NCBI RefSeq assembly: GCF_018215265.2 | Contig: NZ_CP136562.1 | Location: forward strand, 3,348,001 to 3,412,000 | Direction: 5' to 3' | Length of the DNA: 64,000 bases | Origin: Paenarthrobacter sp. GOM3 | GTDB taxonomy: Bacteria > Actinomycetota > Actinomycetes > Actinomycetales > Micrococcaceae | Shown here: one piece after another, positions 52,109 to 61,034 of the stretch | How positions within the stretch are numbered: the first letter of the stretch is position 1 | Layout: each line of letters starts with the position of its first letter | Program-made: the position numbers and the translations under genes | The notes under the pieces: model-generated | The model's database searches: none | The model's input: the letters and a program-made list of their open reading frames with translations, nothing else | Told to the model about the DNA's origin: nothing

Positions 52109-53407
52109 TCAGACAGCCTGATTGGCATGAGCCGCTGGCATGTCGTCGCTGGCCAGGTCGCGCCATATGCCGCGGGTATCTATCACAGACTTGCCAACCA
52201 GTGCGCTTTGTTCAATCGCCTTGAATTCGTCGTGATCAACGAGGACCACCACAACGTCGGCCTTGGAAATAGCATCATCTGTAGTGGCCAGATGGATATT
52301 AGGTCGTTCGGCGAGTGCGACTGGCAAGGCATCAACGTGAGGCTCGGCGACGAGAATTTCTGCTGCCGGCAGCTTGTCCGCAAGGGCGGCGGTAATCCCG
52401 ATGGCCGGCGACTCCCTCAGATCGTCAATGTTAGCCTTGAATGCAAGGCCGAGCGCAGCAATCCTTGGTTCCCGACCCAACTTTTCTGCCGCCTCGCGGA
52501 CCTTGTCCACTACCCACTCGGGCTTTGCGTCATTCACCTCACGTGCTGTTCTGATGAGCTGAGACTCATCCGGGGATGCAGCAACGATGAACCAAGGGTC
52601 CACCGCAATGCAGTGACCGCCAACACCCGGACCTGGCTGAAGAATGTTAACGCGCGGGTGGTGGTTTGCCAGTCTGATAAGTTCCCACACGTCGATGCCA
52701 AGTTTGTCGCTGATCACCGAGAGCTCGTTGGCGAATGCGATGTTGACGTCGCGGTAGGAGTTCTCTACAAGTTTTGCCATCTCGGCAGTTACGTCGTCAG
52801 TTACGAGGATCTCGCCTTGGCAGAAGACTGCGTAGAGGTCCTTGGCCAAGGATGCAGCCTCCGACGTGACACCGCCAACAATTCGGTCATTGGTGACCAG
52901 TTCGATCATGACACGCCCGGGAAGTACGCGTTCAGGGCAGTGAGCGAAATGAATTACAGGTGCGCCGCCCTCGCCATCCAGTGAGAGGTCCGGCCGCAAA
53001 GCCAAGATGTAATCTGCCATGTGCCGCGTTGCGCGAGGAGGCGATGTGGATTCGAGAATCACGAGTTCGTCGCCCTTGAGTTGAGGGGCGATACTGCGAG
53101 CGGCCGCTTCAATATAGCTAAGGTCCGCGGAACGGTCCGCCAAGAAGGGTGTCGGTACCGCGACTATGTAGGCCTGCGCTGCGGGCGTCTCGGTGGTGGC
53201 CTGAAGGTTCCCTTGGCTTACTGCACCTGCAACGTGGACTCCAAGATCAGGTTCAACAAAGGGAACTTCTCCCCTGTTGACCGCATCCACGGTTTTTTGA
53301 TTGACATCCACACCTGTGACTTTGATTCCATTTGTGGCAAGGATTGCTGCGGTCGGCAAGCCAATGTAGCCCAACCCGATTACGGCAACCGTATCTATCG
53401 TGGTCAA
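52109..53407 (-). CDS. wecC: UDP-N-acetyl-D-mannosamine dehydrogenase
   Basis: 432-residue NAD-dependent four-electron dehydrogenase that oxidises UDP-ManNAc to UDP-ManNAcA. Motifs: VAVIGLGYIGLPTAAILA (NAD site), FVEPDLG, VPTPF, ESTSPP (with the ES-T/S-PPGT-like signature), HCPERVLPG, ENSYRDVNIAFANELS, and NILQPGPGVGGHCIAVDPWF (the catalytic Cys is HC). The start is TTG with AAGGGG six bases upstream. It lies 15 bases after the CgeB-GT2 gene, so it is the last gene of the leftward operon. WecB and WecC thus sit in opposite arms of the locus. Confidence 0.93.
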   Translation of the reverse strand: MTTIDTVAVIGLGYIGLPTAAILATNGIKVTGVDVNQKTVDAVNRGEVPFVEPDLGVHVAGAVSQGNLQATTETPAAQAYIVAVPTPFLADRSADLSYIEAAARSIAPQLKGDELVILESTSPPRATRHMADYILALRPDLSLDGEGGAPVIHFAHCPERVLPGRVMIELVTNDRIVGGVTSEAASLAKDLYAVFCQGEILVTDDVTAEMAKLVENSYRDVNIAFANELSVISDKLGIDVWELIRLANHHPRVNILQPGPGVGGHCIAVDPWFIVAASPDESQLIRTAREVNDAKPEWVVDKVREAAEKLGREPRIAALGLAFKANIDDLRESPAIGITAALADKLPAAEILVAEPHVDALPVALAERPNIHLATTDDAISKADVVVVLVDHDEFKAIEQSALVGKSVIDTRGIWRDLASDDMPAAHANQAV

Positions 53408-53422
53408 TTTATTCCCCTTTTT

Positions 53423-55318
53423 TTAAACAGTTATATGTTCTTTGGGATCTCCAAAGAACTTGATTTCGCCCGATGCTGCCAGTTCCTCGTCCGTGGCATT
53501 CCATGTATGCCCTTGCGCCAGGCGCATCTGACAGAAATTGAACCTATCGGCTGCATATATAGATCCTCCAGCAGTCGTAACTGCCTTCAGAAAAGCGGTA
53601 TCCTCACCCCGATTGATCTCTTCGAATGGGTGGGCTTCAAAGACTTCTCTGCGGGCAGTTATCGTAGGACCCATTACGAACCTGCTGAATTGGTGTTCTC
53701 GGTGCGGCATCCGTAAAACGGTCATTTTGCTTGTTTCGAAATGCATGTGATGGGCGTGTTTTCCGACGACGTCAGCCTTCGAGTACTCGAGCGCGTGAAG
53801 CAGGTCAGCGGTGTAGTTCGGCCCGTAGTAGTCGTCGTCGTCCATTTTCGTCAGAATCGCACCCGAAGCGGCCTCGACGCACAGGTTCAAGCACGCGCCC
53901 AAGGGGACCTCCCGTGGGCGGGACAGCAGTTTGAAGCGTCTCACGCCATGCTTGTCAGCAAGCGCCTGTGCCTCGTCCTGCGATATTTGGAATCCGTGAG
54001 TGAGCAGCACCAGTTCGAGATCGACATTCAACTGCCTTCCAACAGTGGCAAAAACGAACTCCACCTGAGAAGGCCTCATGGAAGGCACCAGGGCACTCAC
54101 GGAGGCCAAACCGACGACGCGGGTTCTCTGGGGAAGCACGGACGAAACCACAACCTCGGCCCTATGCGCGTACGTGTTACCTGACCAAATCCGGCGTTGG
54201 CCCCGGTGAACAACCCGATCGTTTAGCTCAGCGCTGCGCGCCAACATTCGTATTTGGTTGGCTGCTTGTTCCCGTGAGTCAGCTACGAAAACCTCATCGG
54301 ACTCGAAAAACTTACTGATTGCGGCACTTCGCGTTGAAACAACGGGAGTCCCGGACGCCGTGATTTCGAAGATTCTCCGAGCACACATGCTAGGAGAATC
54401 GACCACCGAGTTGACGTTCAAGAAGACCTTGTACGCACGGTAAGCCGTGAGCATCCGCGCGTAGTCCAAGCTATCCACGACGTGGTCACTGAAAGGCACA
54501 GGGAACTGGTAATTCGAGTCGCCACCAAGCTGACGGGAGAAAATCTCAAGTTTGGGACCGGACTGAGCGGCTGCATCAATCGCGGCGTTCAGAAGCAAGT
54601 CCATCTGCTGCCGACGCTCCGGATACTTGTGAGCGAAGTACATTCCTGCGAACGCAACCCCTCGGGAGTGCCGATCGTCTCCAACCCGAATTGGATTGTG
54701 GATGGCAGGCTGAGCCGCAAAGGGCAGCGCTGAAACCCGGTCGTGGCCCAGATCCTTTCGGTAAGAAGGAATCCGATCGGAGTCGCTCGTGAAGACCACA
54801 TCGAACTGACGAGCGGCGGCGAGAAAATCCTCGTAGTGAGGAGGGTCTTCCTTGTTCCAGAACACCGTTGGGATTTTGTGCTGGCGGCACCAGGCCATCA
54901 GCTCCAAGAACTCCGGCTTCGGACCGGTCGCACCAGTCAACTGGTACTTCCACGACCCCCCGTTGCCGTTCCATGCAGATTCAACGAAAAGAAAGTCGAT
55001 GTTGCTTTCAGTCAGCTGCTTTCGCCACTGTTCCTTGCGAAGTGGCACAAGGTTCCACTCGAAGGAAAAGGCAGCAGCTGAGAAGTCGTCCAGTATGACG
55101 CCAACAGTCAGGTCGGCGCGCCGGGGCTTTCGATCAGGAACGCGGTGCGGCCCAAATATGGGCGGGCCTTGCTGCCTGCGGCTTGACTTTCCAGCTGGAT
55201 ACAACCCTCCAGCCCCTTGGCCTTCAATTCTCCTTCTGTGGAACCACTCTGCTAATTGTTTGGTCCCTCCCTGGCGCAAGTGCCAAGCCGCCTTGCGGGC
55301 ATCCGCGATCACATTCAT
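53423..55318 (-). CDS. CgeB-like glycosyltransferase fused to GT2 domain
   Basis: 631-residue protein starting MNVIADARKA, with GGAAGGG eight bases upstream. A basic N-terminus (1-60) is followed by a CgeB-like GT-B module (about 65-400: VGVILDDFSAAAF, LFVESAWNG, IPTVFWNKEDPPHY, RRIFEITASGTPVVST). A family 2 GT-A domain (about 405-625: VSALVPSMRPSQ, TKMDDDDYYGPNY, NRGEDTAFL) ends it, with the DxD motif intact. The CgeB part is clearly related to that of the 972-residue protein at 44746. Starts one base after the ABC ATPase stop. Cytosolic polymer assembly, sugars unknown. Confidence 0.87.
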   Translation of the reverse strand: MNVIADARKAAWHLRQGGTKQLAEWFHRRRIEGQGAGGLYPAGKSSRRQQGPPIFGPHRVPDRKPRRADLTVGVILDDFSAAAFSFEWNLVPLRKEQWRKQLTESNIDFLFVESAWNGNGGSWKYQLTGATGPKPEFLELMAWCRQHKIPTVFWNKEDPPHYEDFLAAARQFDVVFTSDSDRIPSYRKDLGHDRVSALPFAAQPAIHNPIRVGDDRHSRGVAFAGMYFAHKYPERRQQMDLLLNAAIDAAAQSGPKLEIFSRQLGGDSNYQFPVPFSDHVVDSLDYARMLTAYRAYKVFLNVNSVVDSPSMCARRIFEITASGTPVVSTRSAAISKFFESDEVFVADSREQAANQIRMLARSAELNDRVVHRGQRRIWSGNTYAHRAEVVVSSVLPQRTRVVGLASVSALVPSMRPSQVEFVFATVGRQLNVDLELVLLTHGFQISQDEAQALADKHGVRRFKLLSRPREVPLGACLNLCVEAASGAILTKMDDDDYYGPNYTADLLHALEYSKADVVGKHAHHMHFETSKMTVLRMPHREHQFSRFVMGPTITARREVFEAHPFEEINRGEDTAFLKAVTTAGGSIYAADRFNFCQMRLAQGHTWNATDEELAASGEIKFFGDPKEHITV

Positions 55319-55319
55319 G

Positions 55320-56216
55320 TCAGCGCCCTTCCATGCGGCGACCACTGGCCCGCTCAAGAACTTGAGTGGCTATGAGGTTTGCGCGCGCCTGATCCTTGAT
55401 CTTGGCCGCGCTGATGTTGTTGCCTTTTGACAAGTGAGACGAGAACTCGTGGTAGAGCTGCGTAGTCTCCTGAGTTTCGCCGTCCATGATCAGTTCACCC
55501 TTATCAAGCCAGATAACCCGGCTGCACATGCTACGGATCGTGTCCAGGCTATGGCTAACGATGAAGACGCACCCAGCCTGTGCTCTAAGCTCGTCCATCC
55601 TCGCTTTGCTGCGGTTGTTAAACTGCGCGTCGCCTGTGTTCAACGCTTCATCGACCAGAAGGATCTCAGGATTGACGGATGCCGCGATGGCAAACCGGAG
55701 GCGGGAAGCCATACCTGACGAGTACGACTTCATGGGAAGATATATGGCCGAATCGAGGCCCGAAACCTCGACAATGCTGTCGAACCGCTCATTGATTTGC
55801 TCCATGTCCATTCCCATGGCCAGACATCCCAGCACTACATTCTGGTCACCCGACAAATCTGGTACCAATGCAGCATGAACCCCCAACAGCACAGGAGTGC
55901 TCGACGCGTACACAGCTCCGTGGGTTGGGGCGGCCTGCCCGCTGATGAGCTTCATCATAGTGCTCTTACCGGAGCCGTTGCGTCCGATAATTCCGACCGA
56001 CTCCCCTCGTTCAACGACCAAGGAAATTTCTTTCAAAGCGCTGACCGTCACCAAGTTCGATTGGCGCAGAACCTTACGGATCGCTCCTCGGAAGCCTCCA
56101 CGGCCTCCCGTGGTAGTGCGTCCGTCTGAGGAGGGAACCTTGTAGCTCATGCGGACTTTATCGACCACGACACATGGAGGCCCGTCGACGAAAAGTGTCT
56201 GATCAATCTCGCCCAT
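55320..56216 (-). CDS. Polysaccharide-export ABC transporter ATP-binding protein (TagH/Wzt-like)
   Basis: 298-residue ATPase that powers export of a lipid-linked polysaccharide with the ABC-2 permease encoded just before it. Walker A is GIIGRNGSGKSTMMKLISG, signature MKSYSSGMASRLRFA, Walker B PEILLVDEALNTGD, H-loop VFIVSHSL. These are typical of TagH, RfbE and Wzt. There is no Wzt carbohydrate-binding C-domain. The start at 56216 lies in the last codons of the permease gene (14-base overlap). Confidence 0.93.
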   Translation of the reverse strand: MGEIDQTLFVDGPPCVVVDKVRMSYKVPSSDGRTTTGGRGGFRGAIRKVLRQSNLVTVSALKEISLVVERGESVGIIGRNGSGKSTMMKLISGQAAPTHGAVYASSTPVLLGVHAALVPDLSGDQNVVLGCLAMGMDMEQINERFDSIVEVSGLDSAIYLPMKSYSSGMASRLRFAIAASVNPEILLVDEALNTGDAQFNNRSKARMDELRAQAGCVFIVSHSLDTIRSMCSRVIWLDKGELIMDGETQETTQLYHEFSSHLSKGNNISAAKIKDQARANLIATQVLERASGRRMEGR

Positions 56217-57090
56217 AAGTTTCTTCCCCCCTCCAGAAGAAAACGAACCCAATCAACAAGGCCGCGAACGCGACTACAGCCAAGCTCGCCCACGACTCCC
56301 AACTTGGAACGGTGTCATATAGCACGCAATTCCGGACTATGTCGATCACGTTGAACAATGGGTTGTACTTCATGATCGCCAACAGGGCGGGCTCGTGGAC
56401 AAAGCGCTCATAAGAATAGAAGACGGCCGACGCATACATCCACGCCCTAATCGCGAAGGGGAGCAGATGCGTAGCGTCATGAACTATGGAAATGACGCGT
56501 GCCAAAATCATTCCGATACCCAGATTGAAGATGCCCTGAAGGACGACGGCAGGAATTATGAGGAACCACAGCCATGTGATCTTCTCAGCCGGCGGTATCA
56601 GCACGATCAAGAGCAACATACCCAGAATCAGAGGAACCGACGAAAGTATTTCCCGGATGTTGGCGCCGATGGGGAGAGCCGCCCGCGGGAAGTTGAACGC
56701 CTGCACCACGGACTTTCCATTGCGAATAGATCGCGCACCCTCTGTGATCGCCCCAGCGCTGAACTGAAACATGAAGATACCCACGACCAGGTACCCAATG
56801 AAGTTCTCAATCCCGCCTTTTGTATTGAGAAGAAGGCCAAAAATCAGGTAATAGGTGAGCCCGTTGAAAACTGGGTTCAGCAGGAGCCACGCGCTACCCA
56901 GCCGGTCCTTCCTGGTACCTGTCTGGACCCGAGCTCGCGCATCGTAGAAAATGAACTGACGGTAGTCCCATAGTTGAACCAGGTAGTCCAGGAAACCCGG
57001 CCGCGAGCCGACTCTCGACAGCTTTCGCATGTCCACGGACATCGGTTGGATGGCCGCGGGCGGCGGAAGCTTTGCCTTTTTGGCCGACAT
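56203..57090 (-). CDS. Polysaccharide-export ABC-2 permease (TagG/Wzm-like)
   Basis: 295-residue ABC-2 family membrane subunit with a hydrophilic N-terminus (1-40), the interface motif LVQLWDYRQFIFYDARARVQTGTRKDRLGSAWLLLNP, and six spans. The N-terminal interfacial helix YDARARVQ and the ending FYSYERFVHEPALLAIMKYNPLFNVIDIVRN are typical of O-antigen and teichoic-acid exporters. Overlaps the preceding glycosyltransferase stop by one base (TGATG type junction). With the ATPase it moves the completed polymer across the membrane. Confidence 0.93.
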   Translation of the reverse strand: MSAKKAKLPPPAAIQPMSVDMRKLSRVGSRPGFLDYLVQLWDYRQFIFYDARARVQTGTRKDRLGSAWLLLNPVFNGLTYYLIFGLLLNTKGGIENFIGYLVVGIFMFQFSAGAITEGARSIRNGKSVVQAFNFPRAALPIGANIREILSSVPLILGMLLLIVLIPPAEKITWLWFLIIPAVVLQGIFNLGIGMILARVISIVHDATHLLPFAIRAWMYASAVFYSYERFVHEPALLAIMKYNPLFNVIDIVRNCVLYDTVPSWESWASLAVVAFAALLIGFVFFWRGEETYGRD

Positions 57091-58841
57091 CAGCTGACCC
57101 TCCTCGTGTAATTAGACGCCAAAGTTTCATAAGCATGGCCATACGCGCGTGCGTTGGCCTGCCACGTCCTTGTGGCTAGTACATACTCCCGACCGGCTTT
57201 GCCCAGCCGGTGACGTAGACTTTCATCCCCAAGCAGTTCCGACAAGACTTCGGCCAACCGGCGGGGTTCCTCGGCCGGTGTTAGTCTGCCATTGACTTGG
57301 TCTTGGACAATCTCCCGCAAGGCGGGAAGGTCACTGGCAACAACTGGGCGGGCGGAGGCCAAAGCTTCTACGGGCTTGAGTGGCGTAACAGCCTGGGTTA
57401 CAGCCGAGTCTTTCCGGGGCACCACAAAAACATCCAGGGCCAGGTGGTACAGACGTGCCTTATCAGCTGGAACGCGCCCGGTGAAAATGGTCCGATCCGA
57501 AAGCCCAAGACTCCGTACTTGATCGCGGAGCGCAGGTGCTGCCGTGCCGTCCCCAACCAAAACCAGCTTCAACTTTGGCAGTCGATGCGCCAGCAATGCA
57601 AATGATGTGACTAGATCATCAAGACCTTCGTAGCCAACGAGGCTGCTCACGGTCCCGATGTAGGAGCTTTCTGTATCCAGGCCGAGGGCGTGCCGCGCCT
57701 CGCGGTGAGAGAGGGGTGCTTCAAGATAAGCACCGCCGACGGCATTAGGAGCTATTAGGACTTTATTGTCCGGCACGCCGATCGCCACGATGTTCCGCTT
57801 CATCGATTCACCGAGGGTGACCACGAGATCGGCGCTGCGCATAACTTCCGCTTCACGCGCATTGAACAATTTGTATCTTTCGCTTGTTCGCGCCGAGTCG
57901 TCCCGGCTGGAGGCCCAAGTGTCGGCCAACTGTCCTCGCACCTCGTAAACCCACGGAACGTCCAATGCCTTGGCAACTTCTCGCGCCACCAGGGCGTTTA
58001 CAAAGTGGGTAGTGGTGTGGACTACTGACGGCCGAAACGTCCGGGCAATTTTAATCAGCTCGGACGCCTGCTGGTCCAGTCTGGCATCCATTCCTGATGC
58101 CATGCGGCGGGGCAGTATCCGCTCATAGGTGATGCCGTCTATGACATCACGATTTTTTGCAAACAGAGAGCCGATCTGAACCGGGTAAGCCAATCGAGTC
58201 ACGGCCAAGGGCTCCCAGCCGGCTTCACGCTGGGACGTCAGGATGGAGTGCGTGCGTCGAGCGTAGCCACTGGCCGTGTGAGGAACGGAATTGGTCAGCA
58301 AATGAAGCACTCTCCGCGGCTCCGTGGTGACTGGCGACGGCCGCAGCGACGGGGTCCACCCCCTGAACACTCGGACTTCTGCCATCAGCCGCGAACGTTG
58401 CTTGGCAAGGTTACCCGCCTGGCCGTCCAATACGGCGACCGCCCCAGCCATGTCGCCGTCGTACCATTTACGTCTGGCAAGCGTGGCTGAAACCTGGGGA
58501 CCGTTTCCCGCCTGTTCCAAGAGGATGTCCGCCCACTCGGGCCTTCCTGCAGCCAAAGCAACCTCAGCGGCCTTACGCGCGGCGTCGCCCTTGCGACCAG
58601 AGGCGATCACGCCCTCAAAGCGTCGAAGAAGTTCGGCTTCTCGACCCGAAGCATGGCTAGCCAATAGGAAAAGGGGGTGGCCTGAGCCCGGTGCTAGGGA
58701 TGACAGGAAGCGAGCGGCCGGTCGCACGAACCCCGCCGGGAGCTTCCGTAACACCTGAAGTGTCAGGACAAAAGGAGCCTCGCCCAGATGCTCAGATACG
58801 GTGCCTGCAGCAAGGCGGAAGTTACGAATACCGTGGATCAC
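57090..58841 (-). CDS. GT4-family glycosyltransferase with helical N-terminal extension
   Basis: 583-residue protein. The first 160 residues are helical with TPR-like features (RRFEGVIASGRKGDAARKAAEVALAAGRPEWADILL). A GT4 GT-B enzyme follows: VLHLLTNSVPHTASGYARRTHSIL at the N-domain, VVHTTTHFVNALVA, SADLVVTLGESMK, IGTVSSLVGYEGLDDLV, and the C-domain donor site TPLKPVEALASARPVVASDLPALREIV with the E-x7-E-type signature. Adds one sugar to the growing glycan at the cytoplasmic face. Start overlaps the previous stop by four bases. Confidence 0.9.
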   Translation of the reverse strand: MIHGIRNFRLAAGTVSEHLGEAPFVLTLQVLRKLPAGFVRPAARFLSSLAPGSGHPLFLLASHASGREAELLRRFEGVIASGRKGDAARKAAEVALAAGRPEWADILLEQAGNGPQVSATLARRKWYDGDMAGAVAVLDGQAGNLAKQRSRLMAEVRVFRGWTPSLRPSPVTTEPRRVLHLLTNSVPHTASGYARRTHSILTSQREAGWEPLAVTRLAYPVQIGSLFAKNRDVIDGITYERILPRRMASGMDARLDQQASELIKIARTFRPSVVHTTTHFVNALVAREVAKALDVPWVYEVRGQLADTWASSRDDSARTSERYKLFNAREAEVMRSADLVVTLGESMKRNIVAIGVPDNKVLIAPNAVGGAYLEAPLSHREARHALGLDTESSYIGTVSSLVGYEGLDDLVTSFALLAHRLPKLKLVLVGDGTAAPALRDQVRSLGLSDRTIFTGRVPADKARLYHLALDVFVVPRKDSAVTQAVTPLKPVEALASARPVVASDLPALREIVQDQVNGRLTPAEEPRRLAEVLSELLGDESLRHRLGKAGREYVLATRTWQANARAYGHAYETLASNYTRRVS

Positions 58842-60112
58842 CGACGGCTCTCCTGCTTTTCGATCAGGTCCGGACGGACCAGGGAGGCAATGTAGTCCAT
58901 ATATTTGACGGCGAGCTGAGCGTAGTCCGCGTTTTCACGCACCCACTCTCGACCGCTGGCACCCGAGCTGAGGCGGCTTCGGTCGGCCGCTAATTCTCGC
59001 CAGAGCTTGGCCACGGCTTCGGGGTTGGCTGCGACGACATCGCCGCCGCCTGCCTCAAGAATTATGCGTTCCGCTTCACCTCGAACGATGGCCGTGACGT
59101 GTCTTCCCACAGCGAGCACTTCATAGGTTTTGGATGGAACTGTCGTTTCGAATGACTTCCAGTCGTCGCGAAGGGAAACGACGCAGGTGTCCGCCTCCTT
59201 ATATTTTTCCAAAACCTCCGGACCTTGGAGTGAAGGAAAAAAGGTTACGGGTGCATTTAGCTCTCGAGCTAACTTCACAAGCTGGGGGCGGGTGGTGCCA
59301 TGCCCAACGAGCGTGAGATGAAAGTTCTCACCAAGGATCGCGCTTGCGCGGATAAGTATGTCCAGGCGTTGACTCTTTCCATGGTTACCCAGATAAAGGG
59401 CTCGAAAGACCTCATCCACGTTGGCTGGGGGTTCCAGGAATGGAATTGCGCTCAGATCGAGTCCGTTGCTCACCGTAACAACATTGTTCAGGCCCCGTCC
59501 TCGCAACGTGTCCGCGAACCCCTCGGTGACCGTGACAACGAGATCCGCACGCTGTTGTACAAACTCAACAACGCGCTCCACAAGGCTCTTAACGCTGCCC
59601 TGCACCATTCGGGCGTCGCGCGCGAGGTCGGGCCAAGCGTCTCTCATCTCAACAACCAAAGGGACCTTGCGGAGTCTTGAAAGAACATAACCCGTGACCA
59701 AAGTGGGGAGGCTGGGAGCAGTTGCGAGAATGGCATCCGGCTTCTTGCCCCCAAGGCCCACCGGAATGGAGAGCATTGCTGAATAGAGTTGGTCCACGAA
59801 ACGTGCGAGGGATGACGTGCCCAAGTGACGCAAGTACGGAACACGCCTGATAGTTTCCCCGTGCGGACCCCTCTGATGGGAAAACGCAAGCCCTGCCTGC
59901 CGACGTGGTAGGTTGCGGCGGCCGTTCGGGTAATGGGCTACGGGTGCTACTACATCCACGTCCCACCCAGCACGTCGGAACTCCCGTGTGAGGGATGACC
60001 ATCGACGCTGCGGAGGACTGTGTTCCGGCCAGTAGGAATGCGTCAGGAGCATTAGACGCACTGGTAGTGCGGGATTTTCCGCAGCATGGTCCCCAGCGAT
60101 GGACTTAGCCAT
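58838..60112 (-). CDS. GT4-family glycosyltransferase (WcaI-like)
   Basis: 424-residue GT-B enzyme starting MAKSIAGDHA; a longer start at 60184 would overlap the previous gene. The N-domain has LMLLTHSYWPEHSPPQRRWSSLTREFRRAGWDVDVVAPVAHYP, typical of WcaI/WbuB-type transferases that accept lipid-linked sugars. The C-domain has YLGNHGKSQRLDILI, LVGHGTTRPQLVKLA, VPSKTYEVLAVGRHV and the donor site EAGGGDVVAANPEAVA. It is the second gene of the leftward operon, coupled by overlap to the next. Donor sugar unknown. Confidence 0.9.
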   Translation of the reverse strand: MAKSIAGDHAAENPALPVRLMLLTHSYWPEHSPPQRRWSSLTREFRRAGWDVDVVAPVAHYPNGRRNLPRRQAGLAFSHQRGPHGETIRRVPYLRHLGTSSLARFVDQLYSAMLSIPVGLGGKKPDAILATAPSLPTLVTGYVLSRLRKVPLVVEMRDAWPDLARDARMVQGSVKSLVERVVEFVQQRADLVVTVTEGFADTLRGRGLNNVVTVSNGLDLSAIPFLEPPANVDEVFRALYLGNHGKSQRLDILIRASAILGENFHLTLVGHGTTRPQLVKLARELNAPVTFFPSLQGPEVLEKYKEADTCVVSLRDDWKSFETTVPSKTYEVLAVGRHVTAIVRGEAERIILEAGGGDVVAANPEAVAKLWRELAADRSRLSSGASGREWVRENADYAQLAVKYMDYIASLVRPDLIEKQESRR

Positions 60113-60116
60113 GAGC

Positions 60117-60794
60117 CTACTTGCCGTTAAGGCGGGGTCCGGGGACCCCCTTGGAACGCAGTGCCCGGAAATAGGCAACACCAAGCAGAATCAAGACAAG
60201 GACAGTCACACCCTGAATCAGGGGGTTGTTCTCGGCAACCGGTGCCAACGCAACCTTAAGCGGACCTGCGATGTCCGCAGCGGCGACAGGCGGATTGGCA
60301 GACTTTGAAGCAACCGGTGTGGGCGTGGAACTCGGTATCGCAGGCGCCGGGGTTTCGGTTTCAACGGGGGCTTCAGGATTCGCAACCTCACCGGCATCCT
60401 GGGTAGCCGTACCCGGGACCGGCTCCGGCAGCATAGTTGGGAGAGGTTGAGGATTCGCTGGTTGCGCCGGTTCCACCACAGGCGGGACCACCGGAGCGAC
60501 CGGCGGAGCCACCGGGTCAGGAACGGGCACGGGGGCTGGGCTGGACTCAACTGGCGCCGGGCTCGGTTCGACGGGGGTCACCGGGGGGACGACTGGAACA
60601 GGGTTGCCTGGGACGGGATCCACCGGCAGAGGATCTATCGGGTTCGGATCTGGTTTGGGCGTTTCCCCTGGCTGTTCCGTGCTGGGCACAGGGTCAACGT
60701 CTGTAGCCACAGCGGGTTGGGCGCCAAAGAACGCAAAAATTGCCAGCATCAGGGCCGCGGTAGCAGCTTGAAGGCGGCTGGTTGCCTTTCCCAT
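60117..60794 (-). CDS. Secreted Pro-rich protein with C-terminal membrane anchor
   Basis: 225-residue protein with a Sec leader (1-30, FGAQPAVA), about 120 residues of Pro/Val/Asp repeats (DPLPVDPVPGNPVPVVPPVTPVEPSPAPV-type), an Ala/Pro/Thr spacer, and one hydrophobic span (about 190-212, LIQGVTVLVLILLGVAYF) followed by ALRSKG. No sorting motif of the LPXTG kind is seen. It is the first gene of the glycan operon. The extended Pro-rich stalk suggests that it spans the wall, perhaps to position the assembly or export complex. Function not known. Confidence 0.72.
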   Translation of the reverse strand: MGKATSRLQAATAALMLAIFAFFGAQPAVATDVDPVPSTEQPGETPKPDPNPIDPLPVDPVPGNPVPVVPPVTPVEPSPAPVESSPAPVPVPDPVAPPVAPVVPPVVEPAQPANPQPLPTMLPEPVPGTATQDAGEVANPEAPVETETPAPAIPSSTPTPVASKSANPPVAAADIAGPLKVALAPVAENNPLIQGVTVLVLILLGVAYFRALRSKGVPGPRLNGK

Positions 60795-60820
60795 CTTCCC
60801 CCCGTTTTGTGTTCATCAGA

Positions 60821-60832
60821 ACGCGTACGCGT
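60821..60832. promoter_or_regulatory. Perfect palindrome upstream of the leftward glycan operon
   Basis: ACGCGTACGCGT, 12 bases, 27 bases before the start of the Pro-rich protein gene in the divergent region 60795-61034. Candidate operator. Confidence 0.4.
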
Positions 60833-61034
60833 CCGGTTCTTGCTCCACCACCCGAGACAAGGCGGCACGCGGACGTCCACCATCGGAGGGCGACCCGGAT
60901 TAGTTTATCCCATGGATTAACCTCACCCATCGTGGGCTTCCCAGGAACGAACCAACCAGCGGCGGCCCTGGAAGCGCAGTGGCAACGGTTCCGCCGTTAG
61001 AATCGAAACCGCTGCAATCGACACCAAGGAACCT

